Shown here: positions 33,565 to 41,815 of the stretch, piece after piece | Numbering within the stretch: position 1 is the first letter of the stretch | How the letters are laid out: every line of letters starts with the position of its first letter | Assembly (NCBI GenBank): GCA_024709245.1 | Contig: JANJXB010000110.1 | Span: forward strand, 1 to 43,744 | DNA: 43,744 bases | Reading direction: 5' to 3' | Source: Acholeplasmataceae bacterium | GTDB lineage: Bacteria; Bacillota_I; Bacilli_A; Acholeplasmatales; Acholeplasmataceae | Notes under the pieces: model-generated | Seen by the model: the letters and a program-made list of their open reading frames with translations, nothing else | The model's database searches: none | What the model was told of the DNA's origin: nothing | Made by a program: the position numbers and the translations under genes

Positions 33565-35283
33565 TCACACTCCTGCTTTAATCTTAAGTTCTTCTAATTG
33601 AACGGGGTCGACATCACTCGGTGCCTGCATCATCATGTCTTTCGCACTTTGAGTCTTTGGAAATGCCACAACGTCTTTAATGTTGGTTGTATTGGTCATC
33701 AGCATGACGACTCTATCCAAACCAAGTGCAAGTCCTCCGTGAGGTGGTGTACCGTATTTTAATGCATCCACAAAGAATCCAAATCTGTTTTGAATATCAT
33801 CTTTGGATAAACCCAATGTATCAAACATCAAACGTTGCACTTCCTGATTGTGAATACGAATGGATCCTCCACCGATTTCATATCCGTTTAAGACAATGTC
33901 ATAAGCTTTCGCCATGGCATCTTTTGGGTTATTTTTGAGAGCTTCAGCAGAGACTGGAGCGGTAAATGGATGATGCTTCGCATAGAATCGATTTTCTTCC
34001 TCATTATATTCCAAGAGTGGCCAATCCACAACCCAAAGGAATTTATACGTGTTTGAAGGAATGAGGTTATAAAGATTCGCAAGTTCGATTCTAAGTGCTC
34101 CTAGAGCCGCAGAGACATGTTCAAAGTCATTGCCGGGGACAATGAATAAAACATTGGATTCTTTCAGCCCAAATGACTTCAATTGGTCTTCAGAAAGATA
34201 CTTGACGATGCTGCCTGAGTATTGACCTTTTTCAAACTTGATGTATGCCAGTGTATCGCCATGATTCTTTTTAACCACGTGTGAAAGATGATCGATTCTC
34301 TTTCTTGTGACATCAGAACCCTCTTCTAAGATGAGACCTCTGATGAACTTCTGATGTGTCAAAAGTGGTAAATCAACACCTGAAAAATAAGGTGCACAAT
34401 CAAAGATTTTCATTTCATAACGCATATCTGGCTTATCAGAACCATAAAGTGACAAAGCATCATGATAACTCATTCTCAAGAAAGGTGCTTTCACATCCAA
34501 ATGGAGTACTTTCTTAAATGTTTTCACGAGAATCTTTTCAACAATCGCTTGAATATCTTCCTGATCAACGAAGGAGGCTTCAATATCGACTTGAGTAAAC
34601 TCCGGTTGTCTGTCTGCTCTTAAGTCTTCATCTCTGAAACAGCGTGCAATTTGGAAGTATTTTTCCATACCTGCAACCATGAATAGCTGCTTATAGATTT
34701 GAGGTGATTGGGGAAGCGCATAAAAAGTCCCAGGATACAAGCGCGAGGGGACCAGATAGTCTCTTGCACCTTCTGGCGTTGATTTGCCTAGTATCGGTGT
34801 TTCAAGTTCATAGAACCCTTCTTCCACCAGTACACCACGAATCGCTTGCGTGATTTCGCTTCTTTTCATCAAGAATTGCTGCATGACGGGTCTTCTTAAG
34901 TCAAGATAGCGATATTTGAGTCTGGTGTCTTCTAATGCATCGGTTTCATTGGTAACCATGATGGGAGGTGTCTCTGCAGTATTCAAGATGATGAGTTCTG
35001 AAACTTCAACTTCGATGGCTCCTGTAGGTATGTTTAAATTCTTACTTTCACGTTCAATCACGACACCTTTGGCTTCAATGACATATTCATTTCGAATTTG
35101 TAGGGCAGTGCCATAAAAAGGATTCTCAGGTTTGATCACCAACTGAGTCACCCCATAGCGATCTCTTAAATCGATGAAAATAAGTCCGCCTAGATTTCTA
35201 ACTTTCGCAGCCCAACCTTTTAAATAAACCGAAGTTCCAACATGATGTTGATTCAATTCTCCATTGTGATGTGTATATTTCAT
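33565..35283 (-). CDS. aspS: Aspartyl-tRNA synthetase
   Basis: 572 aa class II synthetase. N-terminal OB-fold anticodon-binding domain (1-110), then motif 2 FRDEDLRADRQPEFTQVD, a bacterial GAD insertion domain (about 270-400) and motif 3 GLALGLDRVVMLM. Bacterial-type length. Its start overlaps the hisS stop by 4 bases (ATGA). It is under the T-box leader 1.8 kb upstream, whose specifier loop contains the Asp codon GAC. Confidence 0.97.
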   Translation of the reverse strand: MKYTHHNGELNQHHVGTSVYLKGWAAKVRNLGGLIFIDLRDRYGVTQLVIKPENPFYGTALQIRNEYVIEAKGVVIERESKNLNIPTGAIEVEVSELIILNTAETPPIMVTNETDALEDTRLKYRYLDLRRPVMQQFLMKRSEITQAIRGVLVEEGFYELETPILGKSTPEGARDYLVPSRLYPGTFYALPQSPQIYKQLFMVAGMEKYFQIARCFRDEDLRADRQPEFTQVDIEASFVDQEDIQAIVEKILVKTFKKVLHLDVKAPFLRMSYHDALSLYGSDKPDMRYEMKIFDCAPYFSGVDLPLLTHQKFIRGLILEEGSDVTRKRIDHLSHVVKKNHGDTLAYIKFEKGQYSGSIVKYLSEDQLKSFGLKESNVLFIVPGNDFEHVSAALGALRIELANLYNLIPSNTYKFLWVVDWPLLEYNEEENRFYAKHHPFTAPVSAEALKNNPKDAMAKAYDIVLNGYEIGGGSIRIHNQEVQRLMFDTLGLSKDDIQNRFGFFVDALKYGTPPHGGLALGLDRVVMLMTNTTNIKDVVAFPKTQSAKDMMMQAPSDVDPVQLEELKIKAGV

Positions 35284-36557
35284 TTTGTCTTTTTCTCCAT
35301 TTTTTCAAGCAGGTATTTCCTGATTTTAGGAATCAGTACTTCTTCCTGTACTTCTGTCTTGGTGTCCTTGATACCAACAACACCGCGATTAAATTCCTCT
35401 TCACCCAAAATAATCAAATATTGAGCATTCATTTTTAATGCTTGTTTTAACTGTCCTTTGAACGATTTTTGTGTATAGTTCGTATCAGCGACGATGTTGG
35501 CAGTTCTCAAATCATAAAGGATCTGAGTGGCTGTCGTTTTGTGTTTCGGATTGAATACGATGACATATGCATCAAGATTGCGTTCTGTCGCAAAATTGAC
35601 ATTTTCCGCTTCAAGAGCAAGAAGTAAACGTTCCATGCCACATGCAAAACCGATACCACCCAATTCAGGTCCACCCAATTCGGAGACTAGTTTTTGGTAT
35701 CGACCACCGCCACCTAAGACATTTTGAGCACCAAATCCTTCTATATCGGCCTCAATTTCGAAAACGGTATGACTATAATAGTCGAGTCCTCGAACAAGCT
35801 TAGGTGCGATTTCATAACTGATTTTAGCAGCATTCAAATGCTCCAATACTTCTTTAAAATAGTTTCTTGAAACATCATTCAAGAAATCTTGTGGCGTTGG
35901 AGCGTGTAAAACAGCTTCATGCTTTGCATCCACTTTGCAATCCAAGATCCGAAGTGGATTTTTCTCTAGTCTAATTTTGCAATCTTCACACAATGTTTCC
36001 TGGTGCGGTAAGAAATGCTGGTAGAGTGCGGATTGGAATGTCTTTCTCGACTCATCGTCTCCAAGACTATTGATTCTGACTCTGACACCTTTGAGACCCA
36101 GTCGCTTGATAAAATCGTATGCTAAAATAATCATTTCAGCATCAAGTGCAGGATCTACGGTACCAATCGCTTCCACACCAAACTGATAAAACTGACGATA
36201 TCTGCCTTTTTGAGGACGTTCATAACGGAAATTAGGTCCAATATAATAGACTTTTTCAAGTTCTTGAGATGCATACAACTTATTTTCCACATAAGCACGG
36301 ATGACTCCTGCAGTGCCTTCTGGTCTCAAAGTTAATCGGCGATCCCCTCGATCATCAAAATCATAGGTTTCCTTAGTCACCATATCGGATAATTCCGATT
36401 GTCTATGAAATACTTCACTGTACTCCATGATGGGTGTTCGAATTTCCTTGATGCCATACAAGGCGAGAACTTCCCTGATTTTTTGTTCAAGAGCTTGCCA
36501 TAAATACGATTCGGTTGGTAAAACATCATAAGTGCCTTTCACTTTGTTGACTGCCAT
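35280..36557 (-). CDS. hisS: Histidyl-tRNA synthetase
   Basis: 425 aa class II synthetase. GTYDVLPTES N-terminus, motif 2 LRPEGTAGVIR and FRYERPQKGRYRQFYQFG, HisA motif LVRGLDYYSHTVFE and a C-terminal anticodon-binding domain. GGAGG precedes ATG 36557. The hisS-aspS order is the common Firmicutes arrangement. Its first 32 bases overlap the end of the GNAT gene. Confidence 0.97.
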   Translation of the reverse strand: MAVNKVKGTYDVLPTESYLWQALEQKIREVLALYGIKEIRTPIMEYSEVFHRQSELSDMVTKETYDFDDRGDRRLTLRPEGTAGVIRAYVENKLYASQELEKVYYIGPNFRYERPQKGRYRQFYQFGVEAIGTVDPALDAEMIILAYDFIKRLGLKGVRVRINSLGDDESRKTFQSALYQHFLPHQETLCEDCKIRLEKNPLRILDCKVDAKHEAVLHAPTPQDFLNDVSRNYFKEVLEHLNAAKISYEIAPKLVRGLDYYSHTVFEIEADIEGFGAQNVLGGGGRYQKLVSELGGPELGGIGFACGMERLLLALEAENVNFATERNLDAYVIVFNPKHKTTATQILYDLRTANIVADTNYTQKSFKGQLKQALKMNAQYLIILGEEEFNRGVVGIKDTKTEVQEEVLIPKIRKYLLEKMEKKTK

Positions 36558-37116
36558 GATAATCCTCCTTGGTCATTTCATAGGTATACATGTCATCCTC
36601 GATGACTCGGGCTGCTTTTTCTATCCTAAAGGGTTCAATACTTTTAAGTTTAAAGGGTGCTTTACTGATGACTTTCTGACTCGCTATGTTTTGGCCTAAA
36701 TGTCGGATACGAATGTAGTCATAGCCAAGATAGTCAAAACCTACTTTAATCATCTCTTTTAATGCTTGGGTCATGATACCCTTGTTCCAATAATCATGAT
36801 GTAAAACAAATCCAATTTCAGCACCTTGTTCATCTTTTATTTTACTATGAAAGTCGATTGTCCCAATCATTTTTGATGTCTTTAGATCAACGATGGCATA
36901 ACCGATGGGTAAACCCTTCTTGAGTCTGGGGTAAAAGATGTGTTGAATGGATTTTTTCGCTTCCTTTGGGATACTGAAGGGTCCCCAGGATAAATAGCGC
37001 ACGACCTCATGGTTCTTTCCATAATCAAACATATCCTTATAGTCTTTTTGAGTAATGGTTCTGAGCATGATGTCATCGAATGTGATTACAGGCATGTGTT
37101 TGTAAGGTTTTTTCAT
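36526..37116 (-). CDS. GNAT N-acetyltransferase (RimJ/RimL-like)
   Basis: 196 aa. An acetyltransferase fold of the ribosomal-protein-alanine acetyltransferase type: LRTITQKDYKDMFDYGKN, IGTIDFHS, EIGFVLHHDYWNKGIMTQALKEMI (acetyl-CoA loop, with a divergent form of R-x-x-G-x-G/A) and SQKVISKAPFK. Substrate unknown. It is the first gene after the T-box leader, between the leader and hisS, and overlaps hisS by 32 bases; acetyltransferases of this type occasionally modify aminoacyl-tRNA analogues, but nothing in the sequence shows that. Confidence 0.85.
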   Translation of the reverse strand: MKKPYKHMPVITFDDIMLRTITQKDYKDMFDYGKNHEVVRYLSWGPFSIPKEAKKSIQHIFYPRLKKGLPIGYAIVDLKTSKMIGTIDFHSKIKDEQGAEIGFVLHHDYWNKGIMTQALKEMIKVGFDYLGYDYIRIRHLGQNIASQKVISKAPFKLKSIEPFRIEKAARVIEDDMYTYEMTKEDYHGSQQSERHL

Positions 37117-37274
37117 TTTTTGCTCCTAAAAAATAAAAACGTCCCCATCTCTAAGGACGTCAACGACGCGGTACCACCTTAGTTCTAGATTGCTCTAGCC
37201 CTCATTATTGTTTGTGTGTCTCATTAGGGTGTCACATCCATAAGGATCTCCTAAATCACAGACGATTGAATTAC
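37117..37274 (-). promoter_or_regulatory. T-box riboswitch leader (Asp, possibly Asp/His)
   Basis: On the minus strand: a short stem I (37218-37263) with a kink-turn-like base (GTC/GAC closing, GA on each strand), 5-bp stem TTAGG/CCTAA, an internal loop containing GACAC (37229-37233) and a 4-bp cap ATCC-TTAT-GGAT. Next comes stem III CTAGA-GCAA-TCTAG (37185-37198). The T-box sequence TGGTACCGCG (37167-37176) lies in antiterminator CTAAGG/CCTTAG (37177-37182, 37151-37156). The competing terminator is ACGTCC/GGACGT (37155-37160, 37139-37144) plus a T-run. Uncharged tRNA should favour the antiterminator and transcription. Confidence 0.9.
37126..37160 (-). terminator. T-box regulated terminator
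   Basis: Minus strand ACGTCC with GGACGT, 10-base loop, followed by TTTTATTTTTT. Its 5' arm shares two bases with the antiterminator 3' arm. Confidence 0.85.
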
Positions 37275-37280
37275 ATATTC

Positions 37281-37309
37281 ATAGTAACTGATTTGATGCA
37301 AAAAGTCAA
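37281..37309 (-). promoter_or_regulatory. Promoter of the T-box leader
   Basis: Minus strand TTGACT (37304-37309), 17 bases, TACTAT (37281-37286). The -35 abuts the dtd stop codon. Confidence 0.8.
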
Positions 37310-37744
37310 TTAAATTTCAATTAGGATGGTGACTGGACCATCATTGATGGCATGAATCATCATGTGTTGTCCAAAAACACCTTGTTTAACTTCGTGATGT
37401 TTTGATAAAATCCCACACAGTGCTTCATAGAGTGGTTCTGCTTGTTCTGGACGTGCTGCTTCAATGAAGGATGGTCTGTTGTTACCTTTTGTATTCCCAT
37501 ACAGTGTAAACTGTGAAATGGCCAAAATGGATCCAGAAACGGTAGATAAATTCAAATTCATCTTGCCTTGGTCATCTTCAAAAACTCTGAGATTATGAAT
37601 TTTTTCAGCCATTTTTGATGCGATTTCCAAAGTGTCATTGACATGGATACCGATATAAAGAAGATATCCTTTTCCAATTTGACCCATCACCTTTTGATCG
37701 ACAGTCACAGAGGCTTCCTTGACGCGTTGAACGATGACTCTCAT
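37310..37744 (-). CDS. dtd: D-aminoacyl-tRNA deacylase
   Basis: 144 aa; removes D-amino acids (and glycine from tRNA-Ala) from tRNAs. MRVIVQRVKEASVTVD, the SQFTLYGNTKGNNRPSF active-site segment and the C-terminal INDGPVTILIE (Gly-cis-Pro motif NDGPVT) are diagnostic. It overlaps rel by 4 bases; the rel-dtd pair is common in Firmicutes. No terminator is visible before the T-box promoter. Confidence 0.96.
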   Translation of the reverse strand: MRVIVQRVKEASVTVDQKVMGQIGKGYLLYIGIHVNDTLEIASKMAEKIHNLRVFEDDQGKMNLNLSTVSGSILAISQFTLYGNTKGNNRPSFIEAARPEQAEPLYEALCGILSKHHEVKQGVFGQHMMIHAINDGPVTILIEI

Positions 37745-39918
37745 TTGAAATCACGCTCCACGGTGTAGATATCTGAAATCTTTCTTAAATTAACCATGAG
37801 TTGCTGAAGTGCATTGGAATTGCTAATTGATACTTTGATTTTGATGATCAATTCAAGATTGGTTGTCGTAATTGCATTTACTTCTGCAATCGCAATACTC
37901 TGTGCATTGACTGTTGTGACGACTTCAGTCAAGAGAGTTGGCTTGTTCCCACCGACAATTTTAATCCAAGTAGGATATTTTCTGGAAATATTGGTTGCCC
38001 AGAAGGCTTCAATCAATCTGTTATCCTCGAATTGCTTACAGTTTGGACAAAAAGTGGTATGAATGACAATTCCACTGGTTTTGGATATGTATCCGATGAT
38101 GGGATCTCCTGGGATTGGCAAACAGCAGTTGGCAAGTTTGAGTTGAGGTGATGACAATCCCTCAATCACAACACCTGTTTCACTATGTGTCGTGAGTTGT
38201 TTGCTTGCTTTCTCCATTTGACGCTGTAATAAGGCATTGGGATCCGTTTCATTACCAATCAATTTGTTGACAACTGTTTTGGGGGATAAATTGCTCTTGC
38301 CGATTTCAAGATACATGTCTTCGACGGTGAGTATCATGTTCTTTTCAAAATGCTTTTTGACAAATGCATCATCGATGACTTCGGTAATCTTATGCTGTAG
38401 GAGTTCTCGCTCGAGCATATCTTTACCGATGCTCATGATCGAGTCACTTCTTAATTTATTCAGGAATCCTTTGATTTTATGTCGAGCATGCTGGCTTTTT
38501 GCAATTTTAAGCCAGTCTTCAGAAGGACCTTGTGAGTTTTTATTGATCTTGACACTGACAATGTCACCTGTATTCAATTCGTAATCCAAGGTAACAATTC
38601 GGTTATTCACCAGTGCTCCGACCATTTTGTTACCTACATCCGTATGAATACGGTATGCAAAATCAATCGGAGTTGAACCTTTCGGCAATTCTATGACTTC
38701 GCCTTTGGGAGTGAACACATAGACATTGGCATCTAAGATGTCACCTTTGATGGTGCCGACAAATTCTTCTGCACCCCCTGATGTTTCATCGGTATCTTCA
38801 CTCATTTTCAAAAGTTCGCCATACCATTTGAGTTTTTGAGCAATCTCAAACTGCTCACGCTCTTTCGAATATGTTTTATTTTCTTTATATGCCCAATGGG
38901 CTGCAATCCCATATTCTGCAATCTGATCCATTTCAGGGGTTCTGATTTGTACCTCAAAAAGCGTGCCATCATCCGAAAGAACAGTCGTGTGAAGCGACTG
39001 ATACATGTTAGGTTTTGGGACTGCGATATAGTCTTTAAAGCGTCTGGGAATCGGTGTAAAATTAGCATGAATGATTCCTAAAGCTTGGTAACAATTTTCG
39101 ATTTTATCGACAATGATTCGAACCGCTAACAAATCATAGATATCTTCAAACGCACGATTGTCTTTCACCATTTTTTTGTAAATGGAGAAAATATTCTTAA
39201 TTCTGCCTTTGATTTCAAAATCATGCAAGCTTGAATCTGAAAAGAGCGTTTTGATGTTTTCAATGACATTTTCGATTGATTTCTCGCGCTCATTCTTTTT
39301 GGTTTGAATCATGTTGGAGACTCGATAATACATCGGTGGGTCCGTGTATCTGAGGGATCGATCTTCGAGTTCTGCCTTTATTTTAAAGATACCTAGACGG
39401 TGTGCAAGAGGTGCATAGATCTCTAAGGTTTCACTGGCGATCTTATATTGTTTTTCGGGTGACATCGACTCGAGCGTTCTCACATTGTGGAGTCGATCCG
39501 CAATCTTAATCAAAACAACACGGATATCTTTTGCCATGGCTAACAACATCTTTTGGTGGTTATCAGCTTGTGATGCTTTGGTTGTAAATGAAAGTTTACC
39601 AATCTTGGTCACGCCATCCACAAGGAGAGCAATGTCGATACCAAACTCTGTTTCGACTTCTTTAAGTGTTAAAGAGGTATCTTCAACCGTATCATGCAAA
39701 AGAGATGCGATGATGGTCGCAGGACCCCCACGAAGATCAGCAATGATTTTTGCAACCGCAACTGGATGTGTGATGTAAGGTTCACCGCTCTTACGCATTT
39801 GACCTTCATGTCTTTCCTTAGCCAAAAAATAAGCTTTTTCAATGAGCTTTCGGTCAGACTCTCTTTTGATGTAGGAGTCAAATGATTCGATTAACGATTG
39901 AAGTAGCGTATCTTCCAT
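37741..39918 (-). CDS. rel: Bifunctional (p)ppGpp synthetase/hydrolase Rel
   Basis: 725 aa stringent-response enzyme, acting on ribosomes with uncharged tRNA. HD hydrolase domain (about 40-190; HPVAVAKII and LLHDTVEDT, the intact HDxxED motif). Synthetase domain (about 235-350; GRIKNIFSIYKKM, EVQIRTPEMDQIAEYGIAAH). TGS domain (about 395-455; VFTPKGEVIELPKGSTPIDF), a zinc-finger-like CC region and a C-terminal ACT domain. Both catalytic domains look complete. AAAGGA is 9 bases before ATG 39918; a TTG one codon upstream is less likely. Confidence 0.97.
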   Translation of the reverse strand: MEDTLLQSLIESFDSYIKRESDRKLIEKAYFLAKERHEGQMRKSGEPYITHPVAVAKIIADLRGGPATIIASLLHDTVEDTSLTLKEVETEFGIDIALLVDGVTKIGKLSFTTKASQADNHQKMLLAMAKDIRVVLIKIADRLHNVRTLESMSPEKQYKIASETLEIYAPLAHRLGIFKIKAELEDRSLRYTDPPMYYRVSNMIQTKKNEREKSIENVIENIKTLFSDSSLHDFEIKGRIKNIFSIYKKMVKDNRAFEDIYDLLAVRIIVDKIENCYQALGIIHANFTPIPRRFKDYIAVPKPNMYQSLHTTVLSDDGTLFEVQIRTPEMDQIAEYGIAAHWAYKENKTYSKEREQFEIAQKLKWYGELLKMSEDTDETSGGAEEFVGTIKGDILDANVYVFTPKGEVIELPKGSTPIDFAYRIHTDVGNKMVGALVNNRIVTLDYELNTGDIVSVKINKNSQGPSEDWLKIAKSQHARHKIKGFLNKLRSDSIMSIGKDMLERELLQHKITEVIDDAFVKKHFEKNMILTVEDMYLEIGKSNLSPKTVVNKLIGNETDPNALLQRQMEKASKQLTTHSETGVVIEGLSSPQLKLANCCLPIPGDPIIGYISKTSGIVIHTTFCPNCKQFEDNRLIEAFWATNISRKYPTWIKIVGGNKPTLLTEVVTTVNAQSIAIAEVNAITTTNLELIIKIKVSISNSNALQQLMVNLRKISDIYTVERDFK

Positions 39919-39931
39919 CAAAACACATCCT

Positions 39932-40444
39932 TTAATAGGTAATTAAAGTCAGTATATCATAGCCTTGAAGTTTGTCACGACCATTTAAGTCTGTAAGTTC
40001 AATTAAAAACGCTAGACCAACAACGATTCCACCTAGTTTTTCAACAAGTTTAATCGCAGCATCCATGGTTCCACCTGTTGCTAAAAGATCATCAATGATG
40101 ATGACGCGATCACCTTTTTTAACAGCATCAGCATGCAAACAGAGTTGATTGGATCCATACTCTAAATCATAAGTGACACTTACATAGTCTCGAGGTAGTT
40201 TACCGGGTTTTCTCACTGGAGCAAATCCAATGCCAAGATTGGTTGCGACAGGGCAACCAAAGATGAATCCTCTGGCTTCAGGACCTACAATCAAAGTTGC
40301 TTGATGTTTTTTGGCAAATTGTGTAAATTGATCCGCTGCATAATGATAGGCTTTGCCATCTAGCATGAGTGGTGTAATATCACGGAAAAGAATACCTTCC
40401 TTAGGAAAACCGGGTACATCTGCAATATAATCTTTTAAATTCAT
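39932..40444 (-). CDS. apt: Adenine phosphoribosyltransferase
   Basis: 170 aa; salvages adenine to AMP with PRPP. The PRPP-binding motif [14 protein letters not shown] and the N-terminal [18 protein letters not shown] are complete. GGAGG five bases before ATG 40444 sets the start. Thirteen bases upstream of rel, so apt-rel-dtd likely form one transcript; apt-rel adjacency is common in Firmicutes. Confidence 0.97.
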   Translation of the reverse strand: MNLKDYIADVPGFPKEGILFRDITPLMLDGKAYHYAADQFTQFAKKHQATLIVGPEARGFIFGCPVATNLGIGFAPVRKPGKLPRDYVSVTYDLEYGSNQLCLHADAVKKGDRVIIIDDLLATGGTMDAAIKLVEKLGGIVVGLAFLIELTDLNGRDKLQGYDILTLITY

Positions 40445-40497
40445 GTGTTCCTCCAATAGGTCGCCTTAAATAAAAAAAATATGATGCCTACCGTATT

Positions 40498-40526
40498 ATT
40501 TTATCTCATTTTCACGTTTTTTACAA
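40498..40526 (-). promoter_or_regulatory. apt-rel-dtd promoter
   Basis: Minus strand TTGTAA (40521-40526), 17 bases, TAAAAT (40498-40503). It overlaps the divergent rarA promoter. Confidence 0.6.
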
Positions 40527-40538
40527 GTATGCTATAAT
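40510..40538 (+). promoter_or_regulatory. rarA promoter
   Basis: TATAAT at 40533-40538 with a weak -35 (TTTCAC, 40510-40515, 17 bases). Predicted start near 40545 leaves a leader of about 12 bases that contains AAGGTGATC. Confidence 0.6.
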
Positions 40539-40556
40539 CAATGTGAAGGTGATCGA

Positions 40557-41789
40557 ATGAAACCACTCGCATACCGTATGAGACCTGAAAAATTTGAAGA
40601 TGTATTTGGACAAGACCATTTGATTGGGATGGATGGTGTTTTAACCTCTATGCTTTCAAAAAAGAAATGGCTTTCTTTCATACTATATGGTCCTCCCGGA
40701 ACTGGAAAAACGACCATTGCACAAATATTTGCTAAGTCATCGGGTCTAGATTACTATTTTTTCAATGCTTCAACCGATTCAAAAGCCAGATTAAAGGACA
40801 TCTTAGATACAACCTCCTATCACGACATTTTGATTGTGATCGATGAGATTCACCGGATGAAAACCGATGTGCAAGATTACTTATTGCCCTTCATGGAAAA
40901 CGGGAATGCAACGGTGATAGGTTTAACCACACTAAACCCATATCAATCCATCAACATGGCTATCCGCTCTCGATGTCATCTTTATGAAGTCAAAAAACTA
41001 AGTGATGAAGCCATAGAAAAAGCGCTGATGTCTGCACTACGTGAGCTCGATATTGATATCCGAATTGATAAAAATGCAGTATCTGCCATCGTGCGATATG
41101 CCAATCATGAAATCCGAACCGCACTCAATATTTTAGAAAGTGCTTCTTTGATTTTGAAGGATGGTGACCTACTCACTGCCCAAACAGTCTATCGAGTTGC
41201 AGGAAGAATCAGCCATGATTTGGATGATCATGAAGATAACTTTTATGAACTTTTGTCAGCGCTTCAAAAATCAATCAGAGGATCAGATGTCGATGCATCC
41301 CTCCATTATTTAGCAAGACTCATCACGTTAGGTGATTTACAAGCCATCATCAGAAGACTCTTGGTGATCGCTTATGAAGATATTGGACTTGCCAATCCGA
41401 TGATGGGACCCAAAGTCCTTGCTGCGTGTGATTCAGCCATCAAAGTCGGATTTCCTGAAGCTAGAATCATGTTGTCTGCCATTGTGATTGATATGGCCAT
41501 CTCACCGAAATCGAATACGGCTGTTGTTTCCATTGATGAAGCTCTCTTTGATTATGAGAATCAAGATACGGGAACAGTTCCAGATCATGCAAATAATCGT
41601 AAGATTAAAATCAATCCTGACATCTATCATTACCCACACAATGACAAGGATTCATTAAATGATCAATCCTACCTTCCAGATACCATCAAAGATAAAGTCT
41701 ATTATCATCCAAAGGATGAATCCTCTTATGAAAAAGCTTTATCGGATCGATTGAAAGTCATTGACCAGGTCAAGCGTAAAAAAAGATAA
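40557..41789 (+). CDS. rarA: Replication-associated recombination ATPase RarA (MgsA)
   Basis: 410 aa AAA+ clamp-loader-like ATPase acting at stalled replication forks. Walker A LYGPPGTGKTTIAQ, Walker B LIVIDEIHRMK, sensor 1 VIGLTTLNP, and the C-terminal tetramerisation domain with YEDIGLANP and RIMLSAIVIDMA. Full length. It is preceded by GGTGATC in a very short leader and closed by a bidirectional terminator. Convergent with rnjA. Confidence 0.95.
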   Translation: MKPLAYRMRPEKFEDVFGQDHLIGMDGVLTSMLSKKKWLSFILYGPPGTGKTTIAQIFAKSSGLDYYFFNASTDSKARLKDILDTTSYHDILIVIDEIHRMKTDVQDYLLPFMENGNATVIGLTTLNPYQSINMAIRSRCHLYEVKKLSDEAIEKALMSALRELDIDIRIDKNAVSAIVRYANHEIRTALNILESASLILKDGDLLTAQTVYRVAGRISHDLDDHEDNFYELLSALQKSIRGSDVDASLHYLARLITLGDLQAIIRRLLVIAYEDIGLANPMMGPKVLAACDSAIKVGFPEARIMLSAIVIDMAISPKSNTAVVSIDEALFDYENQDTGTVPDHANNRKIKINPDIYHYPHNDKDSLNDQSYLPDTIKDKVYYHPKDESSYEKALSDRLKVIDQVKRKKR

Positions 41790-41815
41790 AAAAAATCTCG
41801 TTTGAGATTTTTTTG
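41787..41815. terminator. Bidirectional terminator
   Basis: AAAAATCTC, loop GTTT, GAGATTTTT (41791-41812), A-run before and T-run after. Shared by rarA (+) and rnjA (-). Confidence 0.9.
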
